The notes: generated from the letters alone by a model not told the origin. A stretch of 64,000 nucleotides of DNA from Streptomyces griseochromogenes (GCF_001542625.1 NZ_CP016279.1:3720001-3784000); one strand, 5' to 3'. Numbered from the stretch's first letter, positions 11,929 to 19,599 are shown. Made by a program: numbers and translations.

Positions 11929-12855
11929 ATGACGAGCACCGAACTGCTGACCCGGGCGGACGTGCTCCGGCACGGCCGGACCCCGTTCGTCCTGGCCACC
12001 GTCGTCCACGCGGAACGGCCCACGAGCGCCAAGCCCGGGGACAGCGCGCTGGTGCTGCCCGACGGCACCGTCGAGGGCTTCGTGGGCGGCACCTGCGCCG
12101 AGACGACGGTGCGACTGCAGGGCCTGCGCGTGCTGGAGACCGGCGAGTCGCTGCTGCTGAGGATCACGCCCGGCGCGGACACCGGCACCGAAGGCGCGCA
12201 GGAGTCTGTCGAAGGCCTGGTCACGGTGGCCAATCCCTGTCTGTCGGGCGGGACGCTCGACATCTTCCTGGAGGCCAACCTTCCGCCGGCGCTGGCGTAC
12301 GTCTACGGACACGCCCCGATCGCCCGCGCCCTGCTCGACGTCGGTCGCGTGCTCGGCCTCGACGCCCGGCCGGCCTCGCCAGGGGAGCCGCTGCCGCCCG
12401 ATCTGGACGTCGTCGTCATCGCCACACACGGCCGCGACGAGGAGACCGTGCTGATCGAGGCCGCACGTGCCGGGATCCCGTACATCGGGCTGGTGGCCAG
12501 TCCGAAGCGCGGCGCGGCGGTGCTCGCCGGGCTGGACGTCACCGAGGAACAACGCGCGCACGTCCACACCCCGGCCGGTCTGGACATCGGCGCGCGGACC
12601 CCCGGGGAGATCGCGCTGTCGGTGTATGCCGAGATCATCGCCTTGCGGCCGAAGGCGGCCCGAGCCGTGCGCCCCGGAGCCGACTCCGCCTCGCCGCAGG
12701 CCGTGGCTGAGGGCGTGGATCCCGTGTGCGGCATGACCGTGACGATCACGCCCGGCACCCTGGCACTGGACCGGGCCGGCAGCAGGGTGTACTTCTGCGG
12801 GCCGGGGTGCCGGCACGCCTTCGCCGACGACCCCTCCCGTTACGCGCATGCCTGA
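11929..12855 (+). CDS. XdhC/CoxI-family maturation protein with C-terminal YHS domain
   Basis: 308-aa protein, probably a maturation factor that carries or sulfurates the molybdenum cofactor before insertion into CoxL. The N-terminal XdhC domain (FVLATVVHAERPTSAKPGDS, GFVGGTCAETTVRLQGLRVL) is followed by the Rossmann-like XdhC C-domain (LDVVVIATHGRDEETVL, PYIGLVASPKRG). From ~residue 262 a YHS domain is fused: VDPVCGMTVTI ... YFCGPGCRHAFADDPSRY, with Cys residues typical of metal-binding YHS/TRASH modules. It starts 10 bases after coxL and overlaps coxD by 8 bases. The YHS tail could deliver copper to the Mo-Cu centre; that is speculation from the domain type. Confidence 0.88.
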   Translation: MTSTELLTRADVLRHGRTPFVLATVVHAERPTSAKPGDSALVLPDGTVEGFVGGTCAETTVRLQGLRVLETGESLLLRITPGADTGTEGAQESVEGLVTVANPCLSGGTLDIFLEANLPPALAYVYGHAPIARALLDVGRVLGLDARPASPGEPLPPDLDVVVIATHGRDEETVLIEAARAGIPYIGLVASPKRGAAVLAGLDVTEEQRAHVHTPAGLDIGARTPGEIALSVYAEIIALRPKAARAVRPGADSASPQAVAEGVDPVCGMTVTITPGTLALDRAGSRVYFCGPGCRHAFADDPSRYAHA

Positions 12856-13756
12856 CCTCGACCCCCTCGTACCCGATGTCCCCGCCCTGCGCTCGTGTCT
12901 CGACGCAGTCGGATACCTGGCCGACGATGCCCTGGCCACGGCGCTGCTGCTGGCCGTGCGGATGCGGCAGCCGATCCTGCTGGAGGGCGAGCCCGGCGTC
13001 GGCAAGACCGAGGCGGCCCGCGCGCTCGCCGCCGTGCTGGACACCCCACTGATCCGGCTGCAGTGCTACGAGGGACTGTCCTCGGCCGAGGCCCTGTACG
13101 AGTGGAACTACCCCCGGCAGCTACTGGCCATCCGGCTGGCCGAATCCCGCGGGGAGCCCCTGCGGGACGCCGACCTGTTCACCGAGGACTACCTGCTGCC
13201 ACGGCCGCTGCTCGCCGCGATCTGCCACCCTGGGCCCCGGCCGGCGGTGCTGCTCGTCGACGAGGTGGACCGCGCCGACGACGAGTTCGAGGCGTTCCTG
13301 CTGGAACTGCTCGCCGATGCCGCGGTCACCATCCCCGAACTCGGCACCCGGACGGCCGCGGTGCCGCCGGTGGCCGTACTGACCTCCAACCGGACCCGGG
13401 ATCTGCACGACGCGCTCAAACGCCGCTGCCTCTACCACTGGATCGACTACCCGGACACCGCACGAGTCGCCGCGATCATCCGCAGACGGGTGCCGGAGGC
13501 GGCCGAGTGGCTGGCCCCGCGCGTGGCACGGGCGGTGGCGCGCCTGCGTGCCCGGCAAGAGCTGACCAAGCCGCCCGGCATCGCCGAGGCGATCGACTGG
13601 GCCGGCGCGCTGCACACACTGGGCCTGTCCGTCCTCGACGCCGACGCCGCCGACCGCACCCTGGGGGCGGTACTCAAGTACGCCGAGGACCTGGAGGCCG
13701 TGCGCCGGGCCGGACTGGCGGAGCTGATCGATGCGGAGGCCGGCACCGATGCCTGA
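12848..13756 (+). CDS. coxD: MoxR-family AAA+ ATPase, CoxD-type
   Basis: 302-aa AAA+ chaperone. Walker A is GEPGVGKTEAARALAA (Lys ~53), Walker B is VLLVDEVDRADDEFEAFLLE, and sensor 1 is VAVLTSNRTRDLHDALKRRC. These are the features of MoxR proteins. CoxD of the model carboxidotroph is such an ATPase and is needed to build the sulfur-bridged copper in CoxL. It is embedded in the cox operon between the XdhC-YHS gene and the VWA gene, overlapping each by 8 bases, which supports the same role here. Confidence 0.9.
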   Translation: MPDLDPLVPDVPALRSCLDAVGYLADDALATALLLAVRMRQPILLEGEPGVGKTEAARALAAVLDTPLIRLQCYEGLSSAEALYEWNYPRQLLAIRLAESRGEPLRDADLFTEDYLLPRPLLAAICHPGPRPAVLLVDEVDRADDEFEAFLLELLADAAVTIPELGTRTAAVPPVAVLTSNRTRDLHDALKRRCLYHWIDYPDTARVAAIIRRRVPEAAEWLAPRVARAVARLRARQELTKPPGIAEAIDWAGALHTLGLSVLDADAADRTLGAVLKYAEDLEAVRRAGLAELIDAEAGTDA

Positions 13757-14897
13757 TCTGCCGGGACTGGCCGCCGCGTTCACGACCGCCCTGCACGACG
13801 CGGGGATCCCGGTGGGCCCCGACCGCACCCGCAGCTTCGCTCGGGCGCTCACCCTGCTGGCACCGTCGACGACGCGCGAGCTGCGGCACTGCGCGCTCGC
13901 CACCCTGGTGTCCGACCCCGAGCAGATCGAGCCGTTCGACGCGGTCTTCCGCGAGGTCTTCGGCGGCCCGGCCGACCGCGAGGTGCGGCGCGGGCAGTCC
14001 GGTGACCCGGCGCGCTCGCTCCCGCGCACCCTTCCCGGCCGCGTCCCCGGCGCCCGCGAGGCCACCGCGGACGGACGCGGCCGGGAGTCCGACGCACAGC
14101 GGAGGGAGGATCCCGTACCCCTCGCCGCCAGTCCGCTCGACCGTCTCGCGAGCCGCGACTTCGCGGACCTGTCCGCCGAGGAACTGGCGCGGCTCTCCGG
14201 CGTGATGCGCACCCTCGTGCTCCGCACCCCGACCCGGCCGTCCCGCCGGCACCGCGCCGCACATCACGGTGCGCGCATCGACGTACGCCGCACCCTCTCC
14301 GACAGTCGGCGCACCGGCGGATACCCGCTGCGGCTGCGCCGCTTCGTGCCCCGCACCCGCCCGCGCGACCTCGTCGTGCTCTGTGACATCTCCGGATCGA
14401 TGGAGCCGTATGCCCGCGCGATGCTGCAACTGCTCTACTGTGCCGCCCGCGCCACCCACGCCGAGGTCTTCTCCTTCGCCACCCGCCTCACCCGCCTCAC
14501 GCCCGTCCTCCGGCGGGCCGGGCCGGACGACGCCCTGGCCCGGGCCGGACAGGCGGCCCCGGACTGGTCCGGGGGCACCCGGATCGCGGAATGCCTGGCG
14601 GAGTTCAACGAGCGGTTCGGCCGACGCGGCATGGCGCACGGCGCCGTGGTCGCCATCATCTCGGACGGCTGGGACACCGGCGCGCCCGCCGACCTCGCCA
14701 TCCACATGGCGCGGCTGTCCCGGGTCGCCTACCGCGTCGTATGGGTCAACCCGCGCACGGCAAGCCCGCGCTACCGTCCGCTCGTGGCCGGCATGGCCGC
14801 GGCACTGCCCTACTGCGACGCCGTTGTCAGCGCCCACAACCTCGCGGCCCTGGACGACTTCACCGCCGCTCTGTCCGCCCCGCGCCGCCGCCGATGA
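13749..14897 (+). CDS. coxE: VWA-domain protein, CoxE-type
   Basis: 382-aa partner of the MoxR ATPase. The start ATG 13749 overlaps coxD by 8 bases. The C-terminal half is a von Willebrand A domain with the MIDAS metal site in DLVVLCDISGSMEPYARAML and later WSGGTRIAECLAEF and GAVVAIISDGWDTG. The N-terminal half is the CoxE-type region (LRRFVPRTRPRDL at its border). MoxR-VWA pairs act together as assembly machines, and CoxE is required with CoxD for metal insertion into CO dehydrogenase. It is the last recognisable gene of the operon; coxG and coxF homologues are not seen. Confidence 0.88.
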   Translation: MPDLPGLAAAFTTALHDAGIPVGPDRTRSFARALTLLAPSTTRELRHCALATLVSDPEQIEPFDAVFREVFGGPADREVRRGQSGDPARSLPRTLPGRVPGAREATADGRGRESDAQRREDPVPLAASPLDRLASRDFADLSAEELARLSGVMRTLVLRTPTRPSRRHRAAHHGARIDVRRTLSDSRRTGGYPLRLRRFVPRTRPRDLVVLCDISGSMEPYARAMLQLLYCAARATHAEVFSFATRLTRLTPVLRRAGPDDALARAGQAAPDWSGGTRIAECLAEFNERFGRRGMAHGAVVAIISDGWDTGAPADLAIHMARLSRVAYRVVWVNPRTASPRYRPLVAGMAAALPYCDAVVSAHNLAALDDFTAALSAPRRRR

Positions 14898-15153
14898 CCC
14901 TGCCCGCCGCCGACGTCAACGAGATCACGCAACCGTGGCCCTGGTCGACGGCATCGCGCCCGTGGCCGTCCATAGGCGCCCGGCCTCGTCATTCGACGAT
15001 CACCTGACCCTGTTCGAGAACATGATCGACGAACTCGTCGCACCATGTGGCGTGCCGCGGAAGCGGTGAGCACACGCCGTGTTCCTCCGGGCCGGTGACG
15101 GCCGTCCCGGTGTCCGGTGTGTGGTCCCGGTTCTGCCGGCGCGGCCTCTGGGA
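14898..15153. other. Region after coxE with no convincing gene
   Basis: Only short frames are present. One (ATG 14894, 37 codons) overlaps the coxE stop; another ends at 15069 with LTLFENMIDELVAPCGVPRK and has no good start within it. Neither matches a family I know. They may be the decayed end of a former extra cox gene. The terminator described separately follows. Confidence 0.4.
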
Positions 15154-15200
15154 GACGTTGCGAGGGCCCGGCTCGAATGGCGCCGGGCTCTCGCAACGTC
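15154..15200. terminator. 19-bp inverted repeat, bidirectional terminator between cox operon and ssuA-like gene
   Basis: The arms at 15154-15172 (GACGTTGCGAGGGCCCGGC) and 15182-15200 are complementary over 19 bases with one G-U pair and a 9-base loop. It lies between two convergent transcription units (coxE on plus, the binding protein on minus), so it can end both. Confidence 0.75.
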
Positions 15201-15260
15201 CGTGTCAGGGGCGGGTGGAGATGATCGCCACCTCCTGGGAACTCATCGGCCCGGCTGTCG

Positions 15261-16367
15261 CTACTTGGTGCCGAGACCGGCGTCGTCGACCTCGTCCTTG
15301 CCGTCGGCCTTGAGGACCTTGTTCAGCAGCGTGAGGTCGTAGATGCCCTTCAGGTCGGGCTTGTCCAGCAGACCGGCCTTCACCGCGTGCTCGGCCTCGG
15401 TGCTGAGCGTCGAGGCCAGAGGGTCGTCGAGAAAGGTGATGGACTTCCAGGCAGGGTCGATGACGCCGGCGGGCAGTGCCTTGCCCGACAGCTCCTTCAG
15501 CGCCGTGTTGGCGGCCGCCTTCGCCTTCTCCGGGTTGGCGTTGATCCACTCATTGGTCTTCACCGAGCCGCGCAGCACCGCCTCGACCACGTCCGGGTGC
15601 TCCTTGAGGAAGGCCTGCCGCACGACGATGTTCGTGATCACGAACTTCTTGTCCGGCCACAGCGACGCCTCGTCCAGCAGCACCTTGCCGCCCTCGGCGA
15701 CCAGCTTGGACGCGGTCGGCTCGGGCACCCAGGCGCCGTCGACGGAGCCGGACTTGTAGGCGTCCGGAGTGATCTTGTTGTCGGTGCGGACGACGGAGAC
15801 GTCGCCCTTGCCGCTCTGCGCGTCGACCTTCCAGCCCTGGTCCGCGATCCAGTTGAGGAACGCCACGTCCTGCGTGTTTCCCAGCTGAGGCGTGGCGATC
15901 TTCTTGCCCTTGACGTCCTTCAGGGACTTGATCTTCTTCGGGTTGACGACGAGCTTCACGCCGCCGGAGGCGGAACCGCCGATGATGCGCAGGTTCTTGC
16001 AGTTCGACTTGGTGTAGCCGTTGATGGCGGGGGAGGGACCGATCCAGCCGATGTCGATGGACCCGGCGTTCAGCGCCTCGATCTCGGACGGCCCGGCGCT
16101 GAAGGTGGAGGGCTTGATCGCGGTGCCGCCGAGCTCCTTCTGGAACAGGCCCTCCTGGTCGCCCACGAGGGCGGTGGCGTGCGTGAGGTTGGGGAAGTAG
16201 CCGATCCTGACCTCATCGGCGGAGAGCTTCTTGGCGCCCGCCGCGACCGCGGCCTTCTTCCCGTCGTCGGTGGACTTGGATCCGTACCCGCAGGCGGTCA
16301 GCAGGAGAGGCAGCGCCGTGATGACGGCGATGGTGCGCAGGGTGGTGAGCGGTCTTGCGGCAGACAC
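15261..16367 (-). CDS. Sulfonate/taurine-type ABC transporter substrate-binding lipoprotein
   Basis: 368-aa exported lipoprotein. A signal peptide leads to the lipobox LLTACGYG, with the Cys as the lipidation site. The mature part is a SsuA/NitT/TauA-type binding protein: VRIGYFPNLTHATALVGDQEG, a central NAGSIDIGWIGPSPAINGY and KGKKIATPQLGNTQDVAFLNW. It probably captures aliphatic sulfonates or related organosulfur compounds. No matching permease or ATPase is adjacent; the gene is followed by the terminator against coxE, so it may use components encoded elsewhere. About 400 bases upstream sit a short RHID leader peptide and a palindromic operator, both discussed separately, suggesting control by sulfur status. 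Confidence 0.85.
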   Translation of the reverse strand: MSAARPLTTLRTIAVITALPLLLTACGYGSKSTDDGKKAAVAAGAKKLSADEVRIGYFPNLTHATALVGDQEGLFQKELGGTAIKPSTFSAGPSEIEALNAGSIDIGWIGPSPAINGYTKSNCKNLRIIGGSASGGVKLVVNPKKIKSLKDVKGKKIATPQLGNTQDVAFLNWIADQGWKVDAQSGKGDVSVVRTDNKITPDAYKSGSVDGAWVPEPTASKLVAEGGKVLLDEASLWPDKKFVITNIVVRQAFLKEHPDVVEAVLRGSVKTNEWINANPEKAKAAANTALKELSGKALPAGVIDPAWKSITFLDDPLASTLSTEAEHAVKAGLLDKPDLKGIYDLTLLNKVLKADGKDEVDDAGLGTK

Positions 16368-16671
16368 GGAGGTGTCCTCTCGGGGAATGGGTGATCAGGG
16401 AGGTACGAAAAGTGATGCGTGAGTCGCATGGCGCGCACCAGCCGGTCCGCTCGCCGACCCTGGGCAGCAGGAATGCCGTCTCGGGCGGGAGAGCCGATCG
16501 TGGGGGGAGTGGGTGTTGCGCCTTTGCCACAACCCTGTCGCGCCGGAGACGTGCGGTCAGGGGAGGCGGTGGGAGCTGCCGGTCGAAGGGCGACCTGTTC
16601 GCCGGAGCCGGCAGAACGACGGGAGGAGCCCAGCGGTCTCCGTCGTGCTGCCGACAGGTTCTGCCCAGGTC

Positions 16672-16773
16672 TCAGACGGGCCGACAGATGTCACTGGACG
16701 TGCGGCCGAAGTCGATGTGGCGACGCGAGGTCAGCAGGGGCAGCAACAGGAGTGCGCGGTCGAGTGATCTCAT
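16672..16773 (-). CDS. 33-codon leader peptide of the RHID type
   Basis: An ATG at 16773 opens a 33-codon frame ending in TGA at 16672. The C-terminal half reads TSRRHIDFGRTSSDICRPV. Short peptides with an R-H-[IV]-D core followed by Ser/Cys are, in my knowledge, annotated as putative leader peptides before sulfur and cysteine genes in Streptomyces. It is preceded by GGGGTGGGGG and lies 16 bases from the operator at 16790-16819. About 300 bases of untranslated leader separate it from the binding-protein gene. A role as translation-dependent attenuator is inferred. Confidence 0.7.
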   Translation of the reverse strand: MRSLDRALLLLPLLTSRRHIDFGRTSSDICRPV

Positions 16774-16789
16774 GACCCCCACCCCGCAA

Positions 16790-16819
16790 TCCCTAGTTTT
16801 CCTACCTGACTGCTAGGGA
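16790..16819 (-). promoter_or_regulatory. Near-palindromic operator 1 (probable Rrf2/CymR-like site)
   Basis: On the minus strand the 30 bp read TCCCTAG-n8-TAGGAAA-n2-TAGGGA. The outer arms ATCCCTAG/CTAGGGAT are perfect inverted repeats. The same skeleton with identical spacing occurs at 19570-19599. It lies directly upstream of leader peptide 1 of the binding-protein gene and 94 bases downstream of the Rrf2 regulator gene. CCTAG...TAGGA-type sites are typical of Rrf2 sulfur regulators; binding here is inferred. Confidence 0.7.
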
Positions 16820-16912
16820 TCGTGGCAGAAGGTGGCGTCCGCCCCAAGAGGGTGTTCGCATGCTGGACGGGCTTATCTCGTCATCTGGGATGAGGGTGAA
16901 TGGCTCGGCGTA

Positions 16913-17371
16913 TCAGGGGTTTGCCCACGCCGCTGGGGCATCGCTCAACGCCGATACCTCGGCCGGTAGTCGGGCGGCCGCGACGTCGGCCAGCGACACG
17001 CCGTCGAGGATCTCGCGCACGTTGGACCGCAATGCGATCCACAAGGGGAGCAGCGACTCGGCCGGGCCGGTGTACGACAGCTCCGGAGGGCGGACCCCGC
17101 GCACCGAGACCAGCGGTCCGTCCACGACGCGGATGACGTCGGCGATGCTGATGGACTCGGCGGGCCTGGCCAGCCGATAGCCGCCGCTGCCCCCGCGCTG
17201 GCTGAGGACGAGACCGCCCCTGCGCATGTCGTTCAGGATGCTTTCGAGGAATTTGTGCGGGATGTCCTGAGCGTCGGCGATGGCCTCGGCCTTCATCGGT
17301 CCGTCGTCCCGTGACGCGGCGAGCTGCAGCGCGGCACGTACCGCGTAGTCCGCCCTGGCTGAGATCCGCAT
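16913..17371 (-). CDS. Rrf2-family transcriptional regulator (CymR-like sulfur repressor candidate)
   Basis: 152-aa regulator. The start ATG 17371 (MRISARADYAVRAALQLAAS) is the standard Rrf2 N-terminus; an upstream in-frame ATG at 17404 adds 11 atypical residues. The winged helix includes AIADAQDIPHKFLESILNDM and the wing GGLVLSQRGGSGGYRLARP. There is no cluster of three Cys as in IscR or NsrR, so an iron-sulfur sensor is unlikely and a CymR-type regulator of sulfur genes fits better. Its neighbours (SfnB-like enzyme, sulfonate-type binding protein, FMN reductase) are sulfur scavenging genes. Two copies of a shared operator lie nearby. A Cys-rich mini-ORF ends 7 bases before its start. Confidence 0.87.
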   Translation of the reverse strand: MRISARADYAVRAALQLAASRDDGPMKAEAIADAQDIPHKFLESILNDMRRGGLVLSQRGGSGGYRLARPAESISIADVIRVVDGPLVSVRGVRPPELSYTGPAESLLPLWIALRSNVREILDGVSLADVAAARLPAEVSALSDAPAAWANP

Positions 17372-17378
17372 GCGCCCA

Positions 17379-17444
17379 TTATCCCGTACGGCTTCGCCAG
17401 GCATCCGCTCCGCAGGCCGCCGGGCAGTGGCAGGTGTCCCTCAT
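17379..17444 (-). CDS. Possible 21-codon Cys-rich leader peptide before the Rrf2 gene
   Basis: An ATG at 17444 begins a 21-codon frame (MRDTCHCPAACGADAWRSRT...) with three Cys in seven residues, ending in TAA 7 bases before the rrf2 start. Position and Cys content suggest a translated leader that could sense Cys-tRNA supply. The Shine-Dalgarno signal is weak and no terminator/antiterminator pair is obvious, so this may be chance. Confidence 0.35.
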   Translation of the reverse strand: MRDTCHCPAACGADAWRSRTG

Positions 17445-17512
17445 GTTCTCGACCGTCCGGGACGCGGGTGCCCTCTGCCGCTGATCCGGCGCTCCGGGTC
17501 GGCCCGTAGGCG

Positions 17513-18742
17513 TCAGGCAGGCAGGACGAACGGTGGGTGCGCGCCGTTGAGGAAGTAGTCCCCGACATCGCGGAGCCGGTGAGCGACGGGCTCGTACAAG
17601 GTGTGGGTCCGGGCGTTGCGCCAGAAGCGGTCGAAGCCCAGCCGTGCAGACGCGGAGCGGGCGCCGACGATGTCGAGGGCACGGGCGGCGGACTCCTGCG
17701 CGGCCCGGGAGGCGGCGGCTTCGGCCATGGCCACGAGGACGGAGATGTCCGCGTACTCGTCGTAGGTGAGGTCTTCGCCGAGTGCCAGCCCGCCGTGCAC
17801 GGCTTGCAGTGCCTGATCGGTGAGTGCGGACGCGGAGCGGGTGAGGACGGTGAGTTCCCCGTAGGCGGCCAGCACCTGCGGGTCCTGGGCAGGGCCGACC
17901 GGCCAGGCGGGGTGCCAGGGCGAGTGGCTCGCCCGGCTGTACTCCCGGGCTTCGGCGAGCACTCCCTCGGCCATGCCGAGACGGAGCTGGACGGAGAGGA
18001 GACGTCCGACCGGCGCCACCAGCGCGGCCGGGGGCGAGAGGACGTCCTCGTCCGCGGACAGGGAACCGAGTACGTCGTGGTCGGCAACCGGTACGGCATC
18101 GAACTCCACGCTGCCGCCGGCCGCGAGGCGCTGGCCGAAGGTGTCGGCGTCGCCGTCGATCCCGACGCCGGGCCGGGCGGGATCGACGACGACGGCGAGT
18201 GGTTCCCCGGTGTCGGCCCGCACGGCGCGCACGGCGAGGCGGTCGGCGACCAGGACCCCGGTGGCGTAGCTCTGCCGGCCGTCGAGCACATGACCGCCGC
18301 CTGTCCTCGTCAGGACGAGCGGGGGTTCCTGGCGGGCGAATCCACCACCCCAGCACCACTGTTCCGCCGCGGACTGTCCCTCGACCCGGGCGGCTGGAGA
18401 GGGCTCGGTGAAGAACCGCGCGCTCCACGACAGGAAGTAGTGGCAGCCGAGGAGTTGACCGATCGCAGCGTCGGCCGCGGCGATCTCCCGGACCACGGCG
18501 TAGGCCGTGAGCCAGTCCGTGCCGCCTCCCCCGGACTCGGCCGGTACGAGGAGCGTCAGCAGCCCCGCCTCGCGCAGGCGGGACACCTCGTCGAACGGGG
18601 CCTTGCCCGCCTGCTCCCGGTCCACCGCGTCGGTGGCCAGGTCGTCCGCCGTCTCGCGGGCCACGCGCAGCCACTGCGCACGGCCGGGCCCGTTCCGGTC
18701 GGACTCCGAATTGGGGCCGGACGGCGCAGCGGCAACGCCCAT
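17513..18742 (-). CDS. SfnB/DszC-like acyl-CoA dehydrogenase-fold flavin oxidoreductase
   Basis: 409-aa flavoprotein of the acyl-CoA dehydrogenase fold. The N-terminal helical domain is LREAGLLTLLVPAESGGGG, the middle beta-domain has QSYATGVLVADRLAV, and the C-terminal helical bundle has FWRNARTHTLYEPVAHRLRDVGDY. The Arg-His-Thr stretch near the C-terminus is what I know from monooxygenase-type members such as DszC and the SfnB group, which act on sulfones, sulfonates or related organosulfur compounds with reduced FMN from a separate reductase. It follows the winged-helix gene with 18 bases between and is probably cotranscribed with it. The SsuE-like FMN reductase at 22967 could supply reduced flavin. 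The substrate is unknown. Confidence 0.82.
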   Translation of the reverse strand: MGVAAAPSGPNSESDRNGPGRAQWLRVARETADDLATDAVDREQAGKAPFDEVSRLREAGLLTLLVPAESGGGGTDWLTAYAVVREIAAADAAIGQLLGCHYFLSWSARFFTEPSPAARVEGQSAAEQWCWGGGFARQEPPLVLTRTGGGHVLDGRQSYATGVLVADRLAVRAVRADTGEPLAVVVDPARPGVGIDGDADTFGQRLAAGGSVEFDAVPVADHDVLGSLSADEDVLSPPAALVAPVGRLLSVQLRLGMAEGVLAEAREYSRASHSPWHPAWPVGPAQDPQVLAAYGELTVLTRSASALTDQALQAVHGGLALGEDLTYDEYADISVLVAMAEAAASRAAQESAARALDIVGARSASARLGFDRFWRNARTHTLYEPVAHRLRDVGDYFLNGAHPPFVLPA

Positions 18743-18760
18743 GGGGAAGTCTCCTCAAGG

Positions 18761-19327
18761 TCAATGGCAGGATGTCGAGTCGGGGCTCTGTTGCTGGTCG
18801 GGCACGTACTTGTAGCCCATGCGCCGCACCGTGACGATCCGGTATCGGTGAGCCGCGCCCAGCTTGCGGCGAAGGCGCGCGATGTGGACATCCACGGTGC
18901 GGCCGTCGCCGATGTGGTCGTAGCCCCATATGCGGACCATCAGCTGCTCGCGCGTGTGCACATGATGCGGATGCGAAACGAGATGCGCCAGCAGGGCGAA
19001 CTCCAGGTAGGTGAGGTCGAGTTCGCGTCCATCTGCTTCTGCGGCATGTCGGGCGGTGTCGATACGGACGGCATCGCCTCTCGTCTGCCGCACGGGAGGT
19101 GAGTCCGTGTAGGCGACCGGTCGGATCTCCGGCCGTGTCACGTCCTTGGCGAAGAGCTCGGTGGGATCGGTGCCCTCGGGGACGAGCACGAGGTAACCGA
19201 CGAGGGGAGCGGCCCCGTGTCCCTCGTCGCCGCCCTGCGCGTGGTCTGCGACGATGCGGAGACGGCGCAGGTCGGGGAGTGGCGAACCCGATGGGGTGGT
19301 GGCCTGGGCCGGAAGTGCCGTGGTCAT
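18761..19327 (-). CDS. OmpR/PhoB-type winged-helix regulator without receiver domain
   Basis: 188-aa regulator. The start ATG 19327 (MTTALPAQATTPSG) was chosen; a longer in-frame start at 19483 would overlap the leader peptide. The C-terminal ~95 residues are a trans_reg_C winged helix: LTYLEFALLAHLVSHPHHVH, REQLMVRIWGYDHIGDGRTV, DVHIARLRRKLG and IVTVRRMGYKYVPD. The N-terminus (~90 aa) lacks the Asp-containing receiver fold, so it is not a classical two-component regulator; it may sense a small molecule directly. It is cotranscribed ahead of the SfnB-like gene, behind an RHVD leader peptide and operator 2. Confidence 0.82.
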   Translation of the reverse strand: MTTALPAQATTPSGSPLPDLRRLRIVADHAQGGDEGHGAAPLVGYLVLVPEGTDPTELFAKDVTRPEIRPVAYTDSPPVRQTRGDAVRIDTARHAAEADGRELDLTYLEFALLAHLVSHPHHVHTREQLMVRIWGYDHIGDGRTVDVHIARLRRKLGAAHRYRIVTVRRMGYKYVPDQQQSPDSTSCH

Positions 19328-19445
19328 GGCGGTCGTCCTTCGGAAGTACGTCGGGACGTCAGGCGCGACGGAAATGGGATCGCCTGGTCGTCCGGGATGA
19401 GAGAGAAGGAGCGGAGCGGCACGCGCTCTGTGGCGGACGTGTGCC

Positions 19446-19538
19446 TTACGCGCGACAGCAGGCGGCGCTGACGACGTGACCAAAGTCGACGTGCCGACGA
19501 CGAACGAGTCGTTGCTGCGCGGGGGACATGTGCATCAT
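19446..19538 (-). CDS. RHVD-type leader peptide before the winged-helix/SfnB operon
   Basis: A short frame ends in TAA at 19446, with its C-terminus reading RRRHVDFGHVVSAACCRA. The core RRxHVDFG and the downstream Cys pair parallel leader peptide 1 (RRHIDFG...C). It can start at 19538 or, better, at the fourth codon ATG (19529), which has AGGA eight bases upstream. It sits 119 bases before the regulator gene and 32 bases from operator 2. Tandem Cys codons at the end fit a ribosome-stalling sensor of cysteine supply; this is inferred. Confidence 0.72.
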   Translation of the reverse strand: MMHMSPAQQRLVRRRHVDFGHVVSAACCRA

Positions 19539-19569
19539 CCTGCGCACCCCGCTGGGGAACGTCAACGTT

Positions 19570-19599
19570 TCCCTAGTAAACCGATAGGAAATGTAGGGA
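19570..19599 (+). promoter_or_regulatory. Near-palindromic operator 2 (probable Rrf2/CymR-like site)
   Basis: The 30 bp read TCCCTAG-n8-TAGGAAA-n2-TAGGGA on the plus strand, with the same spacing as operator 1 on the minus strand. Outer arms TTCCCTA and TAGGGAA are inverted repeats. It lies in the divergent region between the winged-helix/SfnB operon (minus) and the amino-acid-type ABC importer operon (plus), so one site can serve both directions. Confidence 0.72.

Noticed and set aside
14894..15007. 37-codon frame overlapping the coxE stop
   Set aside because: Composition (many Pro, Trp, Ser) is not protein-like, and it does not match coxF or coxG.
16368..16671. SAM riboswitch in the leader of the sulfonate-binding protein
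   Set aside because: No SAM-IV or SAM-I core could be traced by eye; a short leader peptide plus palindromic operator explains the region better.
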